A stretch of 64,000 nt of DNA, from contig NZ_FOVN01000001.1 of the NCBI RefSeq assembly GCF_900115185.1, positions 558,001 to 622,000 of the forward strand, in the 5' to 3' direction. Each line of letters begins with the position of its first letter. The stretch's first letter is position 1. Source of the DNA: Algorimicrobium echini. GTDB lineage: Bacteria > Bacteroidota > Bacteroidia > Flavobacteriales > Flavobacteriaceae. The notes below the pieces were generated by a model. It was not told the origin of the DNA. It searched no databases and was given only the letters and a program-made list of their open reading frames with translations. Shown here piece by piece: positions 1 through 8,492 of this stretch. Position numbers and translations under genes: made by a program.

Positions 1-56
1 AAGAAATTAAACGCTTAATTGCTGATATTCAAAAACTAAAGAAAGATTCTGAATAG
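1..56 (+). CDS. C-terminal end of an unidentified protein (partial)
   Basis: One frame stays open from base 3 to a TAG at 54-56 and encodes a charged, probably helical tail ending IQKLKKDSE. The gene starts outside the window. Seventeen residues are too few to assign a family. It lies upstream of feoA on the same strand, but a likely promoter between them suggests separate transcription. Confidence 0.5.
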   Translation, partial: EIKRLIADIQKLKKDSE

Positions 57-94
57 TTTTATAAGTACAATTTTTTTACCCTAACTTTTTACAT

Positions 95-102
95 TATTTT
101 TG
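95..102 (+). promoter_or_regulatory. Candidate -7 promoter box for feoAB
   Basis: TATTTTTG fits the Bacteroidota -7 consensus TAnnTTTG and ends 32 bases before the feoA start. The -33 region is a T run without a clear TTTG, so the assignment rests on the -7 box alone. Confidence 0.4.
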
Positions 103-134
103 CTTCTTTAAAATCAATCTAAATAAGCGTACAG

Positions 135-359
135 GTGACTTTAGCAGAAATTAAACGTGGTGAAATAGGCATTATTGTCGATGTGTCTTCCATACACATC
201 CCTTTAAAACTATTGGAAATGGGTTGTCTTCCTGGAAACACAGTAGAACTTGTTCAAGTGGCCCCTTTTGCTGATCCTATGTATTTAAATATTAATGGAA
301 GTCATTTGGCTATTCGTAAAGAAACCGCCATTCACATTCAAATAGAAATTTCTAGATGA
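135..359 (+). CDS. feoA: FeoA, ferrous iron transport accessory protein
   Basis: A 74-residue cytoplasmic SH3-like protein of normal FeoA size. It starts TLAEIKRGEIG, has the family's turn LLEMGCLPGNTVELVQVAPF near residues 26-45, and ends with AIRKETAIHIQIE, typical of the last FeoA strands. FeoA supports Fe(II) uptake through FeoB. The start is GTG; no in-frame ATG lies upstream, and the methionine aligns with the usual FeoA start. The stop overlaps the feoB start by four bases (ATGA), indicating translational coupling. Fur- or DtxR-type iron control is expected from the family, but no clear operator was identified here. Confidence 0.93.
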   Translation: MTLAEIKRGEIGIIVDVSSIHIPLKLLEMGCLPGNTVELVQVAPFADPMYLNINGSHLAIRKETAIHIQIEISR

Positions 360-2455
360 GTAAGCAAATCAATGTTGCCTTAATAGGAAATCCGAATACT
401 GGAAAAACATCCGTTTTTAATGCCTTAACAGGCTTAAACCAAAAAGTAGGTAATTACCCAGGTATTACGGTTGAAAAAAAAGAAGGAATTTGTAAACTTC
501 CGCGTGGTGTTAAAGCCCATATTATAGATTTACCAGGCACGTATAGCTTAAATGCCTCCTCTCTAGATGAAAATGTGGTTATTGAATTACTGCTAAATAA
601 AAACGATAAGGATTTCCCTGATGTAGCTGTTGTAGTTTGCGATGTCGAGAACATTAAACGCAACCTCTTACTATTTACTCAAATTAAGGACCTTGAAATC
701 CCAACCATATTGGTCATAAATATGGCAGACAGGATGGATTACAAGGGTATCAGTCTGGATATCCCGTATTTAGAAGAGCATTTAAATACTAAAATTGCTC
801 TGGTAAGCACCCGAAAAAAGCAAGGTATTTCTGGCCTAAAAGATTTAATCTCCAACTATAAAGACCTGTCAATTGATCCGTGCTTAAATGCTTCAGAAAT
901 TGACAAAGACTATTTTAATAATTTACAAAAAGCATTCCCAAATCAACTTTTATATAAATTATGGTTGGTTATTACACAAGATGTGAACTTTGGGAAAATG
1001 GATAGAAATACCATTGACGCTGTAGCCGATTTTAAAACCAAGACAAATACGGATTTAAAGCGCCTTCAACAAAAAGAAACTATAAAACGGTATCAGTTTA
1101 TTAATAACATCCTAAAAACTGGTCAGACTATTGATTTAAATTCTGCTAAAGATTTACGCATTCGTTTAGACCGCATTCTAACCCATAAAGTTTGGGGATA
1201 TGCTATTTTTGGGATTATTTTATTAACTATTTTTCAAGCTATTTATGACTGGTCCAGTGTACCCATGGATTTTATTGATAGCTCTTTTGCTGCTTTAAGT
1301 GAATGGACAAAAAACGTTATGCCAGAAGGCACATTAACCAATTTAATTTCTGAAGGAATCATCCCAGGTATTGGAGGCATTGTTATTTTTATTCCACAAA
1401 TTGCCTTTTTATTTTTATTTATTTCCGTTTTAGAAGAAAGTGGTTATATGAGTCGCGTAGTCTTTCTGATGGATCGGGTAATGCGAAGATTTGGATTAAG
1501 TGGAAAAAGTGTTGTTCCTTTAATTTCTGGTACTGCATGTGCCATTCCTGCAATTATGGCAACCCGAAATATTGAAAGTTGGAAAGAGCGCTTAATTACT
1601 ATTTTAGTTACACCATTTACCACTTGTTCGGCAAGGTTACCTGTGTATTTAATTATCATTGCACTTGTTATACCTGAAGGTCGTTTTCTAGGGCTGAGCT
1701 TTCAAGCATTGACATTGATGCTTTTATATTTAATAGGTTTTGGGACAGCAGTTGGGTCTGCTTGGATTTTAAATAAGGTTTTAAAAATAAAAAGTAAAAC
1801 GTTTTTTGTCGTTGAAATGCCTAATTACAAATTACCCTTATTTAAAAATGTAGCCATAACGGTTCTAGAAAAAACAAAGTCGTTTGTATTTGGTGCGGGT
1901 AAAATTATTTTGGCTATATCTATTGTTTTATGGTTTTTAGCCTCTTATGGTCCTGGCGAAAACTTCAATAATGCCGAAGCCATTGTTACCGAACAATATG
2001 CTAATGAAGATTTAACAGATACTGAAATAGAACAACATATAGACTCCTACAAATTAGAACACTCGTATATTGGTATTACAGGTCGGGCTATTGAACCTGC
2101 CATTCGCCCATTAGGTTACGACTGGAAAATAGGTATCGCACTAATCAGTTCGTTTGCGGCACGTGAAGTATTTGTTGGTACATTAGCCACTATTTACAAC
2201 GTAGGAAGCGATGAGGAAGAAACTATTAAAAACCGAATGGCTGGTGAGGTTAATCCTATTTTAGGTGGTCCGTTATTTAATTTTGCTTCTGGAATTTCAC
2301 TCCTACTATTTTATGCATTTGCCATGCAATGTATGAGCACGCTAGCTATTGTAAAACGTGAAACCAACAGCTGGAAATGGCCAGCTTGGCAACTGGTAGT
2401 GATGACAGCTTTTGCCTATGTGGTGGCTTTAATTGCCTATCAATTATTAAAATAA
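356..2455 (+). CDS. feoB: FeoB, ferrous iron transporter with GTPase domain
   Basis: FeoB imports Fe(II) across the inner membrane. The 699-residue protein opens with a G domain: G1 GNPNTGKTS at residues 11-19, switch region NYPGITVEKKEG, G3 DLPGTYSL and G4 NMAD. A helical regulatory segment follows to about residue 270. The membrane part carries the two Gate motifs typical of FeoB, including VPLISGTACAIPAIMATR and a second gate region near SSFAAREVFVGTLATIY. Length and domain order are normal. It overlaps feoA by 4 bp and is followed 11 bp later by a small Cys-rich protein, giving a feoA-feoB-partner operon. FeoB-type iron transport is clear; regulation is inferred from the family. Confidence 0.96.
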   Translation: MSKQINVALIGNPNTGKTSVFNALTGLNQKVGNYPGITVEKKEGICKLPRGVKAHIIDLPGTYSLNASSLDENVVIELLLNKNDKDFPDVAVVVCDVENIKRNLLLFTQIKDLEIPTILVINMADRMDYKGISLDIPYLEEHLNTKIALVSTRKKQGISGLKDLISNYKDLSIDPCLNASEIDKDYFNNLQKAFPNQLLYKLWLVITQDVNFGKMDRNTIDAVADFKTKTNTDLKRLQQKETIKRYQFINNILKTGQTIDLNSAKDLRIRLDRILTHKVWGYAIFGIILLTIFQAIYDWSSVPMDFIDSSFAALSEWTKNVMPEGTLTNLISEGIIPGIGGIVIFIPQIAFLFLFISVLEESGYMSRVVFLMDRVMRRFGLSGKSVVPLISGTACAIPAIMATRNIESWKERLITILVTPFTTCSARLPVYLIIIALVIPEGRFLGLSFQALTLMLLYLIGFGTAVGSAWILNKVLKIKSKTFFVVEMPNYKLPLFKNVAITVLEKTKSFVFGAGKIILAISIVLWFLASYGPGENFNNAEAIVTEQYANEDLTDTEIEQHIDSYKLEHSYIGITGRAIEPAIRPLGYDWKIGIALISSFAAREVFVGTLATIYNVGSDEEETIKNRMAGEVNPILGGPLFNFASGISLLLFYAFAMQCMSTLAIVKRETNSWKWPAWQLVVMTAFAYVVALIAYQLLK

Positions 2456-2466
2456 TATTCTAAAAA

Positions 2467-2607
2467 ATGGGGTTAACTATTCAAAATATAATAGCTTTTA
2501 CCATTCTAGGTCTGGCCATATTATATTTGATTAGGAAATTTATTTGGCATCCTAAAAAGGGGAAATCTAAAAATTGCGGTGGCGATGATGGTTGTGGTTG
2601 CCACTAA
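2467..2607 (+). CDS. FeoB-associated Cys-rich membrane protein
   Basis: This 46-residue ORF begins ATGGGG 11 bp after feoB. It has one transmembrane helix (about residues 5-23, IQNIIAFTILGLAILYLI), a basic stretch HPKKGKSK, and a short Cys/Gly/Asp tail CGGDDGCGCH. That layout matches the small Cys-rich proteins commonly encoded after feoB in Bacteroidota and Firmicutes. They are thought to assist FeoB, perhaps by handling Fe(II) at the inner face; the mechanism is not settled. Its 3' end overlaps the convergent gene at 2604-3023 by four bases. Confidence 0.85.
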   Translation: MGLTIQNIIAFTILGLAILYLIRKFIWHPKKGKSKNCGGDDGCGCH

Positions 2608-3023
2608 TTTACACCAGAAAATTGCAAATAATAATCTGTCTTTTCTATGTTCTTGTCAGCTTCTGGAAATGGCAAAACATTATATAGATAAAGCAATTCT
2701 TCACCTTCAATAGTTAAAGTTTTACGCTCCTGAATGGTATAACTTGTTGGTGGAATTTTGAAAGTTTGAATATTAATTCGTGTTTTGTTTTTAATAACTT
2801 CTAGTTTAAAAACGACTTCGCCAGCCCAAACACAGGTCACATTTTTTGGACAGCGTGAATCTGTAACAACATCACTAAACTTTACGACATAATTGTTTAC
2901 CATTACACTGTCTTTATAGAACAATTTTTTTAGAATTAACGGTGTTTCTACTTTTACTTTTTCTTGCGAAAAACCAATAAAACCTAATATTAAACACAAA
3001 CTGCAGAGGCCTTTTTTCAACAT
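2604..3023 (-). CDS. Secreted protein of unknown function with a DSRCP...CVWAGE motif
   Basis: The 139-residue product starts with a signal peptide (MLKKGLCSLCLILGFIGFSQ). The mature part has a conserved-looking core, DSRCPKNVTCVWAGEV, near residues 55-70, whose two cysteines could form a disulfide. The rest is mostly beta-strand-like. Small exported proteins and lipoproteins with this SRCP...CVWAG pattern occur widely in bacteria, but I know no function for them. It lies next to iron and manganese genes, convergent with the feo operon and downstream of the DtxR-type regulator on the same strand (46 bp gap), so co-transcription with the regulator is possible. Confidence 0.75.
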   Translation of the reverse strand: MLKKGLCSLCLILGFIGFSQEKVKVETPLILKKLFYKDSVMVNNYVVKFSDVVTDSRCPKNVTCVWAGEVVFKLEVIKNKTRINIQTFKIPPTSYTIQERKTLTIEGEELLYLYNVLPFPEADKNIEKTDYYLQFSGVN

Positions 3024-3069
3024 CGTTTTTAAAATTTTTTAAATTTCCATTTAGAATTTAGGCAAGTTT

Positions 3070-3726
3070 TTAAAGCTTTTTTAAGTATAAATTTTTGGCC
3101 ACACTTTGTGAAACCGTTAATAGTTTCCCATTTGCCTTAATATTGATGGATTTATCAAAAGGTTCAATATGCACGACTTCAATAGTAGACCCTAAACCAA
3201 TGTCATTCTTGTTTAAGTATTGTAAAAACTCTGTCGAACTATCATTTACACCCAAACAACTATACGTTTGGTGTTCTTGAGCTTGCGATAACACTATTTT
3301 TTCAACAAAGGTAAACTCGCCATTTTTATCAGGAATTGGGTCTCCATGCGGATCATGAGTTGGATGGCCTAAAAATGCATCCAATTCATCAATTAATTTT
3401 TGCGATTTAATATGCTCCAATTGTTCAGCTAATTCATGAACCTCATCCCACGTAAAATTCAACTTCTCAACTAAAAAAACTTCCCAAAGTCGGTGTTTTC
3501 TAATAATATTAATTGCTATGTCTTTACCCGACTCCGTTAACGTTACACCTTTATACTTTTTATAATTTGCATAATCCTTTTCCGCTAATTTACGAATCAT
3601 ATCGGTAGCTGATGATGCCTTTGTATTCATTGCTTCAGCTAAAGCATTGGTGTTCACATTCTCGCGACCCTGTTTACCTAAATGATAAATAGCTTTAATG
3701 TAATTTTCTTCCGTTAACGTAATCAT
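3070..3726 (-). CDS. DtxR/MntR-family metal-dependent transcriptional repressor
   Basis: A 218-residue regulator with the classic DtxR layout. The N-terminal winged helix-turn-helix (1-70, TEENYIKAIYHLGKQG ... LAEKDYANYKKYKGVTLTESGK) is followed by a metal-binding dimerisation domain (about 75-140, including HRLWEVFLVEKL, HELAEQLEHI and GHPTHDPHGDPIP), then a C-terminal FeoA/SH3-like domain (about 150-218). Proteins of this type bind DNA when loaded with Mn(II) or Fe(II). It is divergent from the TonB receptor that leads the Mn/Zn-type ABC transporter operon, with a candidate operator in the shared 99-bp promoter region. Mn rather than Fe as effector is inferred from that neighbourhood. Confidence 0.92.
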   Translation of the reverse strand: MITLTEENYIKAIYHLGKQGRENVNTNALAEAMNTKASSATDMIRKLAEKDYANYKKYKGVTLTESGKDIAINIIRKHRLWEVFLVEKLNFTWDEVHELAEQLEHIKSQKLIDELDAFLGHPTHDPHGDPIPDKNGEFTFVEKIVLSQAQEHQTYSCLGVNDSSTEFLQYLNKNDIGLGSTIEVVHIEPFDKSINIKANGKLLTVSQSVAKNLYLKKL

Positions 3727-3743
3727 AAAAATAAGTTATCTAA

Positions 3744-3751
3744 CAAATATA
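3744..3751 (-). promoter_or_regulatory. Candidate -7 promoter box of the DtxR-type regulator
   Basis: Read on the minus strand this is TATATTTG, an exact match to TAnnTTTG, ending 17 bases before the regulator's ATG. No good -33 TTTG is visible. It mirrors the identical octamer at 3801-3808 on the plus strand. Confidence 0.5.
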
Positions 3752-3777
3752 CAGTATTATACTTTTTAAATATATTT

Positions 3778-3791
3778 TTAGTCTAATCTAA
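3778..3791. promoter_or_regulatory. Candidate DtxR/MntR-type operator
   Basis: TTAGTCTAATCTAA, read on the minus strand as TTAGATTAGACTAA, agrees at 12 of 14 positions with the first 14 bases of the classical DtxR/IdeR consensus (TTAGGTTAGSCTAA...). It overlaps the expected -33 position of the receptor promoter and lies between the two divergent -7 boxes, where a repressor could block both directions. The match is to a consensus from a distant phylum, so the site is a proposal. Confidence 0.45.
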
Positions 3792-3800
3792 ATATTTATT

Positions 3801-3808
3801 TATATTTG
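3801..3808 (+). promoter_or_regulatory. Candidate -7 promoter box of the TonB receptor and metal-transport genes
   Basis: TATATTTG matches TAnnTTTG exactly, 17 bases before the GTG start. A TTTA at 3777-3780 lies 20 bases upstream as an imperfect -33 element inside the candidate operator. Confidence 0.5.
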
Positions 3809-3825
3809 TGTAAAATATATTTAAT

Positions 3826-6075
3826 GTGAGACTAATTATTGTTGTTTTGATGTTGTCCTTTACAAGTTTTTCACAAACCAACTTCAGTATTAGTGGATTG
3901 GTAAGCTCTGAAGGTGAGTCTTTGCCTTACGCTAATGTATTTCTAGAAAACACCACCTTAAGAACCACTACAAGAAATGATGGTAGTTTTACAATAGAGG
4001 GCGTGTATCCTGGTAATTATACCTTGGTTGCATCCTTTACTGGCCATGAAACCATACGAAAACGAATTCTAATTTCGAATAAAAACATAACCGTCCATTT
4101 TAATTTAAAAAGTGGTGAATTATTAAATGAAGTCGTCATTACTGGTACTATGAAAGCTGTTTCTAAATTAGAAAGTGCCGTACCAGTTGAAATATATACA
4201 GCCACATTTTTTAAGAAGAATCCAACACCAAATGTTTTTGAAGCACTTCAAAATGTTAACGGTGTCAGGCCACAATTAAACTGTAACATTTGCAATACAG
4301 GAGACATCCATATAAATGGCCTTGAAGGACCTTATACATTGGTTTTAATTGACGGAATGCCTATTGTTAGTGGTTTATCTACAGTTTATGGTTTATCTGG
4401 AATTCCAAATTCACTTATCGAGCAAGTCGAAATAATAAAAGGTCCTGCTTCATCTTTATACGGAAGTGAAGCTGTTGGAGGTTTAATTAATATCATTACC
4501 AAACTTCCTGAAAATGCACCAGTATTTTTTGTTGATAGTAATATTAATTCTTGGGGAGAATGGAACCTAGATGTTGGTTTTAAAACTAAAGTAGGTAAAA
4601 AAACCACGTTACTTTTCGGTACTAATTATTTTAATTATAATAATCCTATAGATAACAACAACGATAATTTTACGGACGTGACCCTTCAAAACCGAATTTC
4701 TATTTTTCAAAAATGGCGATTTAAGCGTAAAGATAATCGGAAATTTTCTTTAGCAGGTCGATACTTTTACGAAGATCGTTGGGGAGGTGAAATGAATTGG
4801 AACAAAAACTACAGAGGCACTAGCGATGTTTATGGCGAAAGTATTTACACCTCTCGTTTCGAGTTAATTGGCGACTATCAATTACCTACTGTTGAAGATA
4901 TCTTATTTCAATTTTCTTATTCTAATCATGACCAAAACTCTGTATATGGTAACATCCCATATTTAGCACAACAACGTATTGGTTTTGGGCAATTTATTTG
5001 GGATAAACAGGTTAAAAATCATGACTTTTTATTGGGTGCAGCTCTTCGCTATAATTATTACAATGATAATACAACCGCTACAATTCATGCGGACCAAGTG
5101 ACTATTCCTTCGTTATTTATACAAGATGAAATTAACTTCGGTAGGATACAAAGCTTACTTTTAGGCTTGCGCTATGATTATGATAAACGTCATGGCAATA
5201 TTTTTACACCACGTTTAGCATACCGTTTCAAACCAACAGAAAATGATATTATTAGATTAAATGCTGGAACTGGCTTCCGTGTTGTTAATCTTTTCACTGA
5301 AGAACATGCTGCACTTACTGGCGCGCGAGATGTTATTATTGAGGAAGCTTTAAAACCCGAACAATCTTATAACATTACTTTAAATTATTTAAAAAAAATA
5401 TACTCGAAAAATGGTATGTTATTTACGTTTGATACCTCGGTTTGGTATACCTATTTCACAAATGCCATCATTCCCGATTATGACAGTAATCCAAACCAAA
5501 TTATATATTCTAACCTAAATGGTTATTCCACATCTAAAGGTGTTAGTTTAAGTGTTGATGCCACATTTGGTAGTGGTATTTCGGCTTCATTTGGCGCAAC
5601 TTGGCAAGATGTTTCACAAAATGAAAATGGCATCCGAACCGAACAAATTTTAACCGAAAGTTATTCGGGTGTGTGGTCATTTAGTTATAAAAATTATCCA
5701 ACAAATTTAACGCTAGATTACACAGGAAATTTATACGGTCCTATGCGTTTACCGCTATTAGGTGATTTAGATCCACGGGAAGAATATTCACCAGTTTGGA
5801 GTATTCAAAATATCCAATTAACCTATGATGGAATTACCAATTTTGAATTTTATGGCGGTATAAAAAACGTACTAGACTGGACACCAAATAAAGGAAATCC
5901 ATTCATAATTGCACGTGCTAATGATCCGTTTGATAAAAACGTACAATTCGATACTAACGGAAATGCCATTGCAACGCCAGAAAATCCCTACGCATTAACA
6001 TTCGACCCTTCCTATGTTTATGGACCAAATCAAGGTATTCGTTTCTTCTTTGGTATTCGTTATAAACTACGTTAA
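3826..6075 (+). CDS. TonB-dependent outer-membrane receptor, probably for a metal or metal complex
   Basis: A 749-residue outer-membrane receptor: signal peptide (1-16), carboxypeptidase-regulatory-like beta sandwich (about 20-105), plug domain (about 115-225, with LIDGMPIVSGL and VEIIKGPASSLYGSEAVGG), then a 22-strand-type barrel ending GIRFFFGIRYKLR. The plug has a paired-cysteine segment, LNCNICNTGDIHINGLEGP, that could bind metal. The start is GTG: the ATG two bases upstream runs directly into TGA, and the GTG gives a good signal peptide. It leads a run with an ABC metal importer and is divergent from a DtxR-type repressor, so Mn, Zn or Fe transport is inferred. The substrate cannot be read from sequence. 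Confidence 0.88.
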   Translation: MRLIIVVLMLSFTSFSQTNFSISGLVSSEGESLPYANVFLENTTLRTTTRNDGSFTIEGVYPGNYTLVASFTGHETIRKRILISNKNITVHFNLKSGELLNEVVITGTMKAVSKLESAVPVEIYTATFFKKNPTPNVFEALQNVNGVRPQLNCNICNTGDIHINGLEGPYTLVLIDGMPIVSGLSTVYGLSGIPNSLIEQVEIIKGPASSLYGSEAVGGLINIITKLPENAPVFFVDSNINSWGEWNLDVGFKTKVGKKTTLLFGTNYFNYNNPIDNNNDNFTDVTLQNRISIFQKWRFKRKDNRKFSLAGRYFYEDRWGGEMNWNKNYRGTSDVYGESIYTSRFELIGDYQLPTVEDILFQFSYSNHDQNSVYGNIPYLAQQRIGFGQFIWDKQVKNHDFLLGAALRYNYYNDNTTATIHADQVTIPSLFIQDEINFGRIQSLLLGLRYDYDKRHGNIFTPRLAYRFKPTENDIIRLNAGTGFRVVNLFTEEHAALTGARDVIIEEALKPEQSYNITLNYLKKIYSKNGMLFTFDTSVWYTYFTNAIIPDYDSNPNQIIYSNLNGYSTSKGVSLSVDATFGSGISASFGATWQDVSQNENGIRTEQILTESYSGVWSFSYKNYPTNLTLDYTGNLYGPMRLPLLGDLDPREEYSPVWSIQNIQLTYDGITNFEFYGGIKNVLDWTPNKGNPFIIARANDPFDKNVQFDTNGNAIATPENPYALTFDPSYVYGPNQGIRFFFGIRYKLR

Positions 6076-6091
6076 ATTTCTATTTTTTTAG

Positions 6092-6099
6092 TACCTTCG
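6092..6099 (+). promoter_or_regulatory. Possible secondary promoter box before the metal-binding lipoprotein gene
   Basis: TACCTTCG is a one-base variant of TAnnTTTG, 18 bases before the ATG at 6118. It would allow expression of the ABC importer separate from the receptor. Weak evidence without a clear -33 box. Confidence 0.25.
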
Positions 6100-6117
6100 C
6101 AACTATATTTTAGACTT

Positions 6118-7029
6118 ATGAAAAAATTAGTTTTTATTGCTGTAATTTTAATGGGTATTATTTCATGTAAAAACGGAAATGAAACCAATTCTAAATTAAA
6201 AGTGGTTACCACCACAACCATGATTACCGATTTGGTTCAAAATATAGGTGGCAACTATATAGCTGTAGAAGGCTTAATGGGAAGCGGAGTAGATCCGCAT
6301 TTATATAAAGCTAGTGAAGGCGATGTTAATAAAATTGCACGTGCGGATGTTATTTTTTATGGCGGATTGCATTTGGAAGGCAAGCTCGTTGAAGTCTTTG
6401 AAAAAATGGGTAGCCAAAATATAAACACCATAGCAGTTTCAGATACTTTAGATAAGAAAACCCTAATTGGATCTGAATATTTTGCCTCTAATTATGATCC
6501 TCATATATGGTTTGATGTGACTAATTGGGAATTAATTACACAATTTGTTGTTAAGAAATTATCAGAAGCGAATCCAGAAAATCAAGCCATATTTAAAAAG
6601 AATGGCGAAGATTACCTCAACAAATTACAAGCTTTAAATGTTCATATAAAATCCGTAATCAAAACACTACCTGAAAACAAAAGAATTCTAGTTACAGCTC
6701 ATGATGCATTTAATTATTTTGGTCAAGCGTATGGTTTTGAGGTGGTTGGACTTCAAGGATTGTCAACTGCTACCGAAGCTGGTGTTCAAGATGTTCAAAA
6801 TCTAGCTACCTTTATTATTGACAAACAAGTTAAGGCTATTTTTATAGAAAGTTCTGTACCAAAACGTACTATTGAAGCACTTCAAGCAGCCGTCCAGTAT
6901 AAAGGGTTTGATGTACAAATTGGTGGCACATTATATTCGGATGCGTTAGGAAATGCAGGTACAGAGGAAGGAACTTATATTGGGATGTTTAGGTATAATG
7001 TGAATACCATAGTGAATGCGCTCAAGTAA
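6118..7029 (+). CDS. Mn/Zn-type ABC transporter substrate-binding lipoprotein (TroA/ZnuA family)
   Basis: A 303-residue cluster-A-I binding protein. The N-terminus is a lipoprotein signal with lipobox GIISC (Cys 17), so the protein is anchored to a membrane. Family motifs are present: VTTTTMITDLVQNIGG, the first metal-ligand region GVDPHLYKAS, the second YDPHIWFDV, the linker VTAHDAFNYFGQAYG, and FIESSVPKRT near the third ligand. The C-terminal GGTLYSDALGNAGTEEGTY is typical of TroA/MntC-like proteins. It lacks the His-rich loop of ZnuA, which favours Mn or Fe over Zn, but this is indirect. It follows the TonB receptor by 42 bp and precedes the ATPase and permeases. Confidence 0.93.
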   Translation: MKKLVFIAVILMGIISCKNGNETNSKLKVVTTTTMITDLVQNIGGNYIAVEGLMGSGVDPHLYKASEGDVNKIARADVIFYGGLHLEGKLVEVFEKMGSQNINTIAVSDTLDKKTLIGSEYFASNYDPHIWFDVTNWELITQFVVKKLSEANPENQAIFKKNGEDYLNKLQALNVHIKSVIKTLPENKRILVTAHDAFNYFGQAYGFEVVGLQGLSTATEAGVQDVQNLATFIIDKQVKAIFIESSVPKRTIEALQAAVQYKGFDVQIGGTLYSDALGNAGTEEGTYIGMFRYNVNTIVNALK

Positions 7030-7113
7030 TAAAAGTGAATTATGAGTATTCAAGTCCTATTTTGATTAAAGAGATTTAAAGAATTAAAAAAAAAGTAAGG
7101 TGAAATTCCCATA

Positions 7114-7208
7114 TCAATTCGTAGAATTGACCATCAAAATTCAGAAATAATGAGTAAAAAAACGTAATTGCGAAGCGCAGCTTCAAACATAAAGATTCGA
7201 AAACGAAT
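7114..7208 (+). other. Three small stem-loops in the spacer before the metal ABC ATPase gene
   Basis: The roughly 260-bp gap after the lipoprotein gene contains no supported gene. It holds three short perfect inverted repeats in a row: TCAATTC-gta-GAATTGA (7114-7130), GAAGC-gca-GCTTC (7172-7184) and ATTCG-aaaa-CGAAT (7195-7208). They may process or attenuate the transcript, or be remnants of an inserted sequence. None has a U tract. Confidence 0.35.
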
Positions 7209-7288
7209 GGCTCTTTAGTGATTTCCTAATTTTGATAATGATTTTTTGGTTCGTTTTGTATCAAGACAAAATGAACAGAAATAAATTT

Positions 7289-8062
7289 ATGAAACAACCA
7301 AACGAAAATAAAAACATAACGGACCCGTCGGGCGTCATGGCCGTTCAAATAGACGACCTCACCGTTGCCTACAACTACAAACCCGTACTTTGGGATATTG
7401 ATTTAGAAATTCCAGAAGGCGTACTTATGGCTATTGTTGGCCCAAATGGCGCCGGAAAATCTACGCTTATTAAAGCTATTTTAGGAATTTTAAAACCCAT
7501 TGCTGGCAGCATAAGTATTTATGGTAAGCCCTATAAACAACAGCGCGATTTAGTAGCCTATGTTCCTCAAAAAGGTAGCGTAGATTGGGACTTCCCAACC
7601 ACTGCTTTAGATGTTGTTATGATGGGAACTTATGGCAGTTTGGGTTGGATAAAACGGCCTGGTCAAAAAGAGAAAAAAGCCTCTTTAGAAGCCTTGGAGC
7701 AGGTTGGAATGTTAGCCTTTAAAAACCGACAAATTAGTCAGCTATCTGGAGGTCAGCAACAACGTATTTTTTTAGCACGAGCACTCGTTCAAGATGCGTC
7801 TATTTATTTTATGGATGAACCTTTTCAGGGTGTCGATGCCACAACCGAAATTGCTATCATTAACATCCTAAAAGCTTTACGAAAAGCCAACAAAACAGTT
7901 ATAGTTGTTCATCACGACTTACAAACCGTTCCAGAATATTTTGATTGGGTGACTTTCTTAAATGTGAAAAAAATTGCTACAGGTCCTGTTAAAGATATTT
8001 TTAATGATGATAATTTGACTAAAACATACGGTATTAATTATAAAGTTAGTATTCAGAAATAG
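7289..8062 (+). CDS. Mn/Zn-type ABC transporter ATP-binding protein
   Basis: ATPase of the metal importer. It carries Walker [11 protein letters not shown]-loop [10 protein letters not shown], signature LSGGQQQR, Walker [11 protein letters not shown] and H-loop [26 protein letters not shown] is typical of the Mn/Zn/Fe chelate (TroB/ZnuC) family. The reading frame is open from an ATG at 7232, but that would add a hydrophobic N-terminus unusual for this family. I chose the ATG at 7289; ATGs at 7271 and 7337 are also possible, and 7337 ([14 protein letters not shown]) begins right at the conserved domain. The gene ends at a TAG immediately followed by the GTTAGTG repeats of an inserted unit. Confidence 0.92.
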   Translation: MKQPNENKNITDPSGVMAVQIDDLTVAYNYKPVLWDIDLEIPEGVLMAIVGPNGAGKSTLIKAILGILKPIAGSISIYGKPYKQQRDLVAYVPQKGSVDWDFPTTALDVVMMGTYGSLGWIKRPGQKEKKASLEALEQVGMLAFKNRQISQLSGGQQQRIFLARALVQDASIYFMDEPFQGVDATTEIAIINILKALRKANKTVIVVHHDLQTVPEYFDWVTFLNVKKIATGPVKDIFNDDNLTKTYGINYKVSIQK

Positions 8063-8064
8063 TA

Positions 8065-8097
8065 GTTAGTGGTTAGTGGTTAGTGGTTAGTGGTTAG
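8065..8097 (+). repeat. GTTAGTG tandem repeat (four full units plus GTTAG)
   Basis: Seven-base units GTTAGTG start at 8065, 8072, 8079 and 8086, followed by a partial unit at 8093. They lie between the ATPase stop and the four-helix-bundle gene. Such runs accompany these small genes in flavobacterial genomes as I remember them; that association is recollection, not a search. The reduplication suggests slippage. Confidence 0.85.
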
Positions 8098-8114
8098 AAA
8101 ACTAATTTAATTAT

Positions 8115-8492
8115 ATGGAAAAATCGAAATTTAAATTTGAAGACTTAAAGGTTTATGATAAAGCTTTAGACTTTATAGACTTAACATATAAAACATGTGA
8201 AAAATTTCCAAATGCAGAACGATTTGCTCTTTCCTCACAATTTACGCGTGCAGCAGTTTCAATTGCTCTAAATATTGCGGAAGGATCATCTGACACCGAC
8301 AAACAGTTTAATCGATTTCTCCAAATGGCTTTAGATTCTGTTAATGAATGTGTGGTTTGTTCTACTATTTCAAAACGTCAAAATTATATTTCTGAAGATG
8401 TTGATTCGGGGATAAGACTAAAACTTGTTGAATTATCCAAAATGATAACAAGCCTCCAAAAATATCTTAAAATTAAAAAAACTAACCTCTAA
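8115..8492 (+). CDS. Four-helix-bundle protein (S23/IVS-encoded family)
   Basis: A 125-residue, all-helical protein with the family hallmarks: FEDLKVYDKALDFIDLTYK at the start, the central SSQFTRAAVSIALNIAEGSS (about residues 40-59) and a final helix with SKMITSLQKYLK. The family (four helix bundle protein, often called S23 or 23S-IVS protein) was first seen inside spacers in 23S rRNA genes; its cellular role is unknown. Length is normal and the gene looks intact. It interrupts the metal ABC transporter operon between ATPase and permease and has no evident link to metal transport, so it is best seen as cargo of an inserted unit. Confidence 0.88.
   Translation: MEKSKFKFEDLKVYDKALDFIDLTYKTCEKFPNAERFALSSQFTRAAVSIALNIAEGSSDTDKQFNRFLQMALDSVNECVVCSTISKRQNYISEDVDSGIRLKLVELSKMITSLQKYLKIKKTNL

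Noticed and set aside
116-3794. Ten-base match AATCTAAATA upstream of feoA (116-125) and in the DtxR-like operator region (3785-3794)
   Set aside because: It is AT-rich, lies downstream of the feoA -7 box, lacks the palindromic half, and similar words occur before unrelated genes, so shared regulation is not supported.
8065-8097. GTTAGTG repeats as a CRISPR array
   Set aside because: Units are 7 bases, directly contiguous and without spacers; no cas genes occur in the window.
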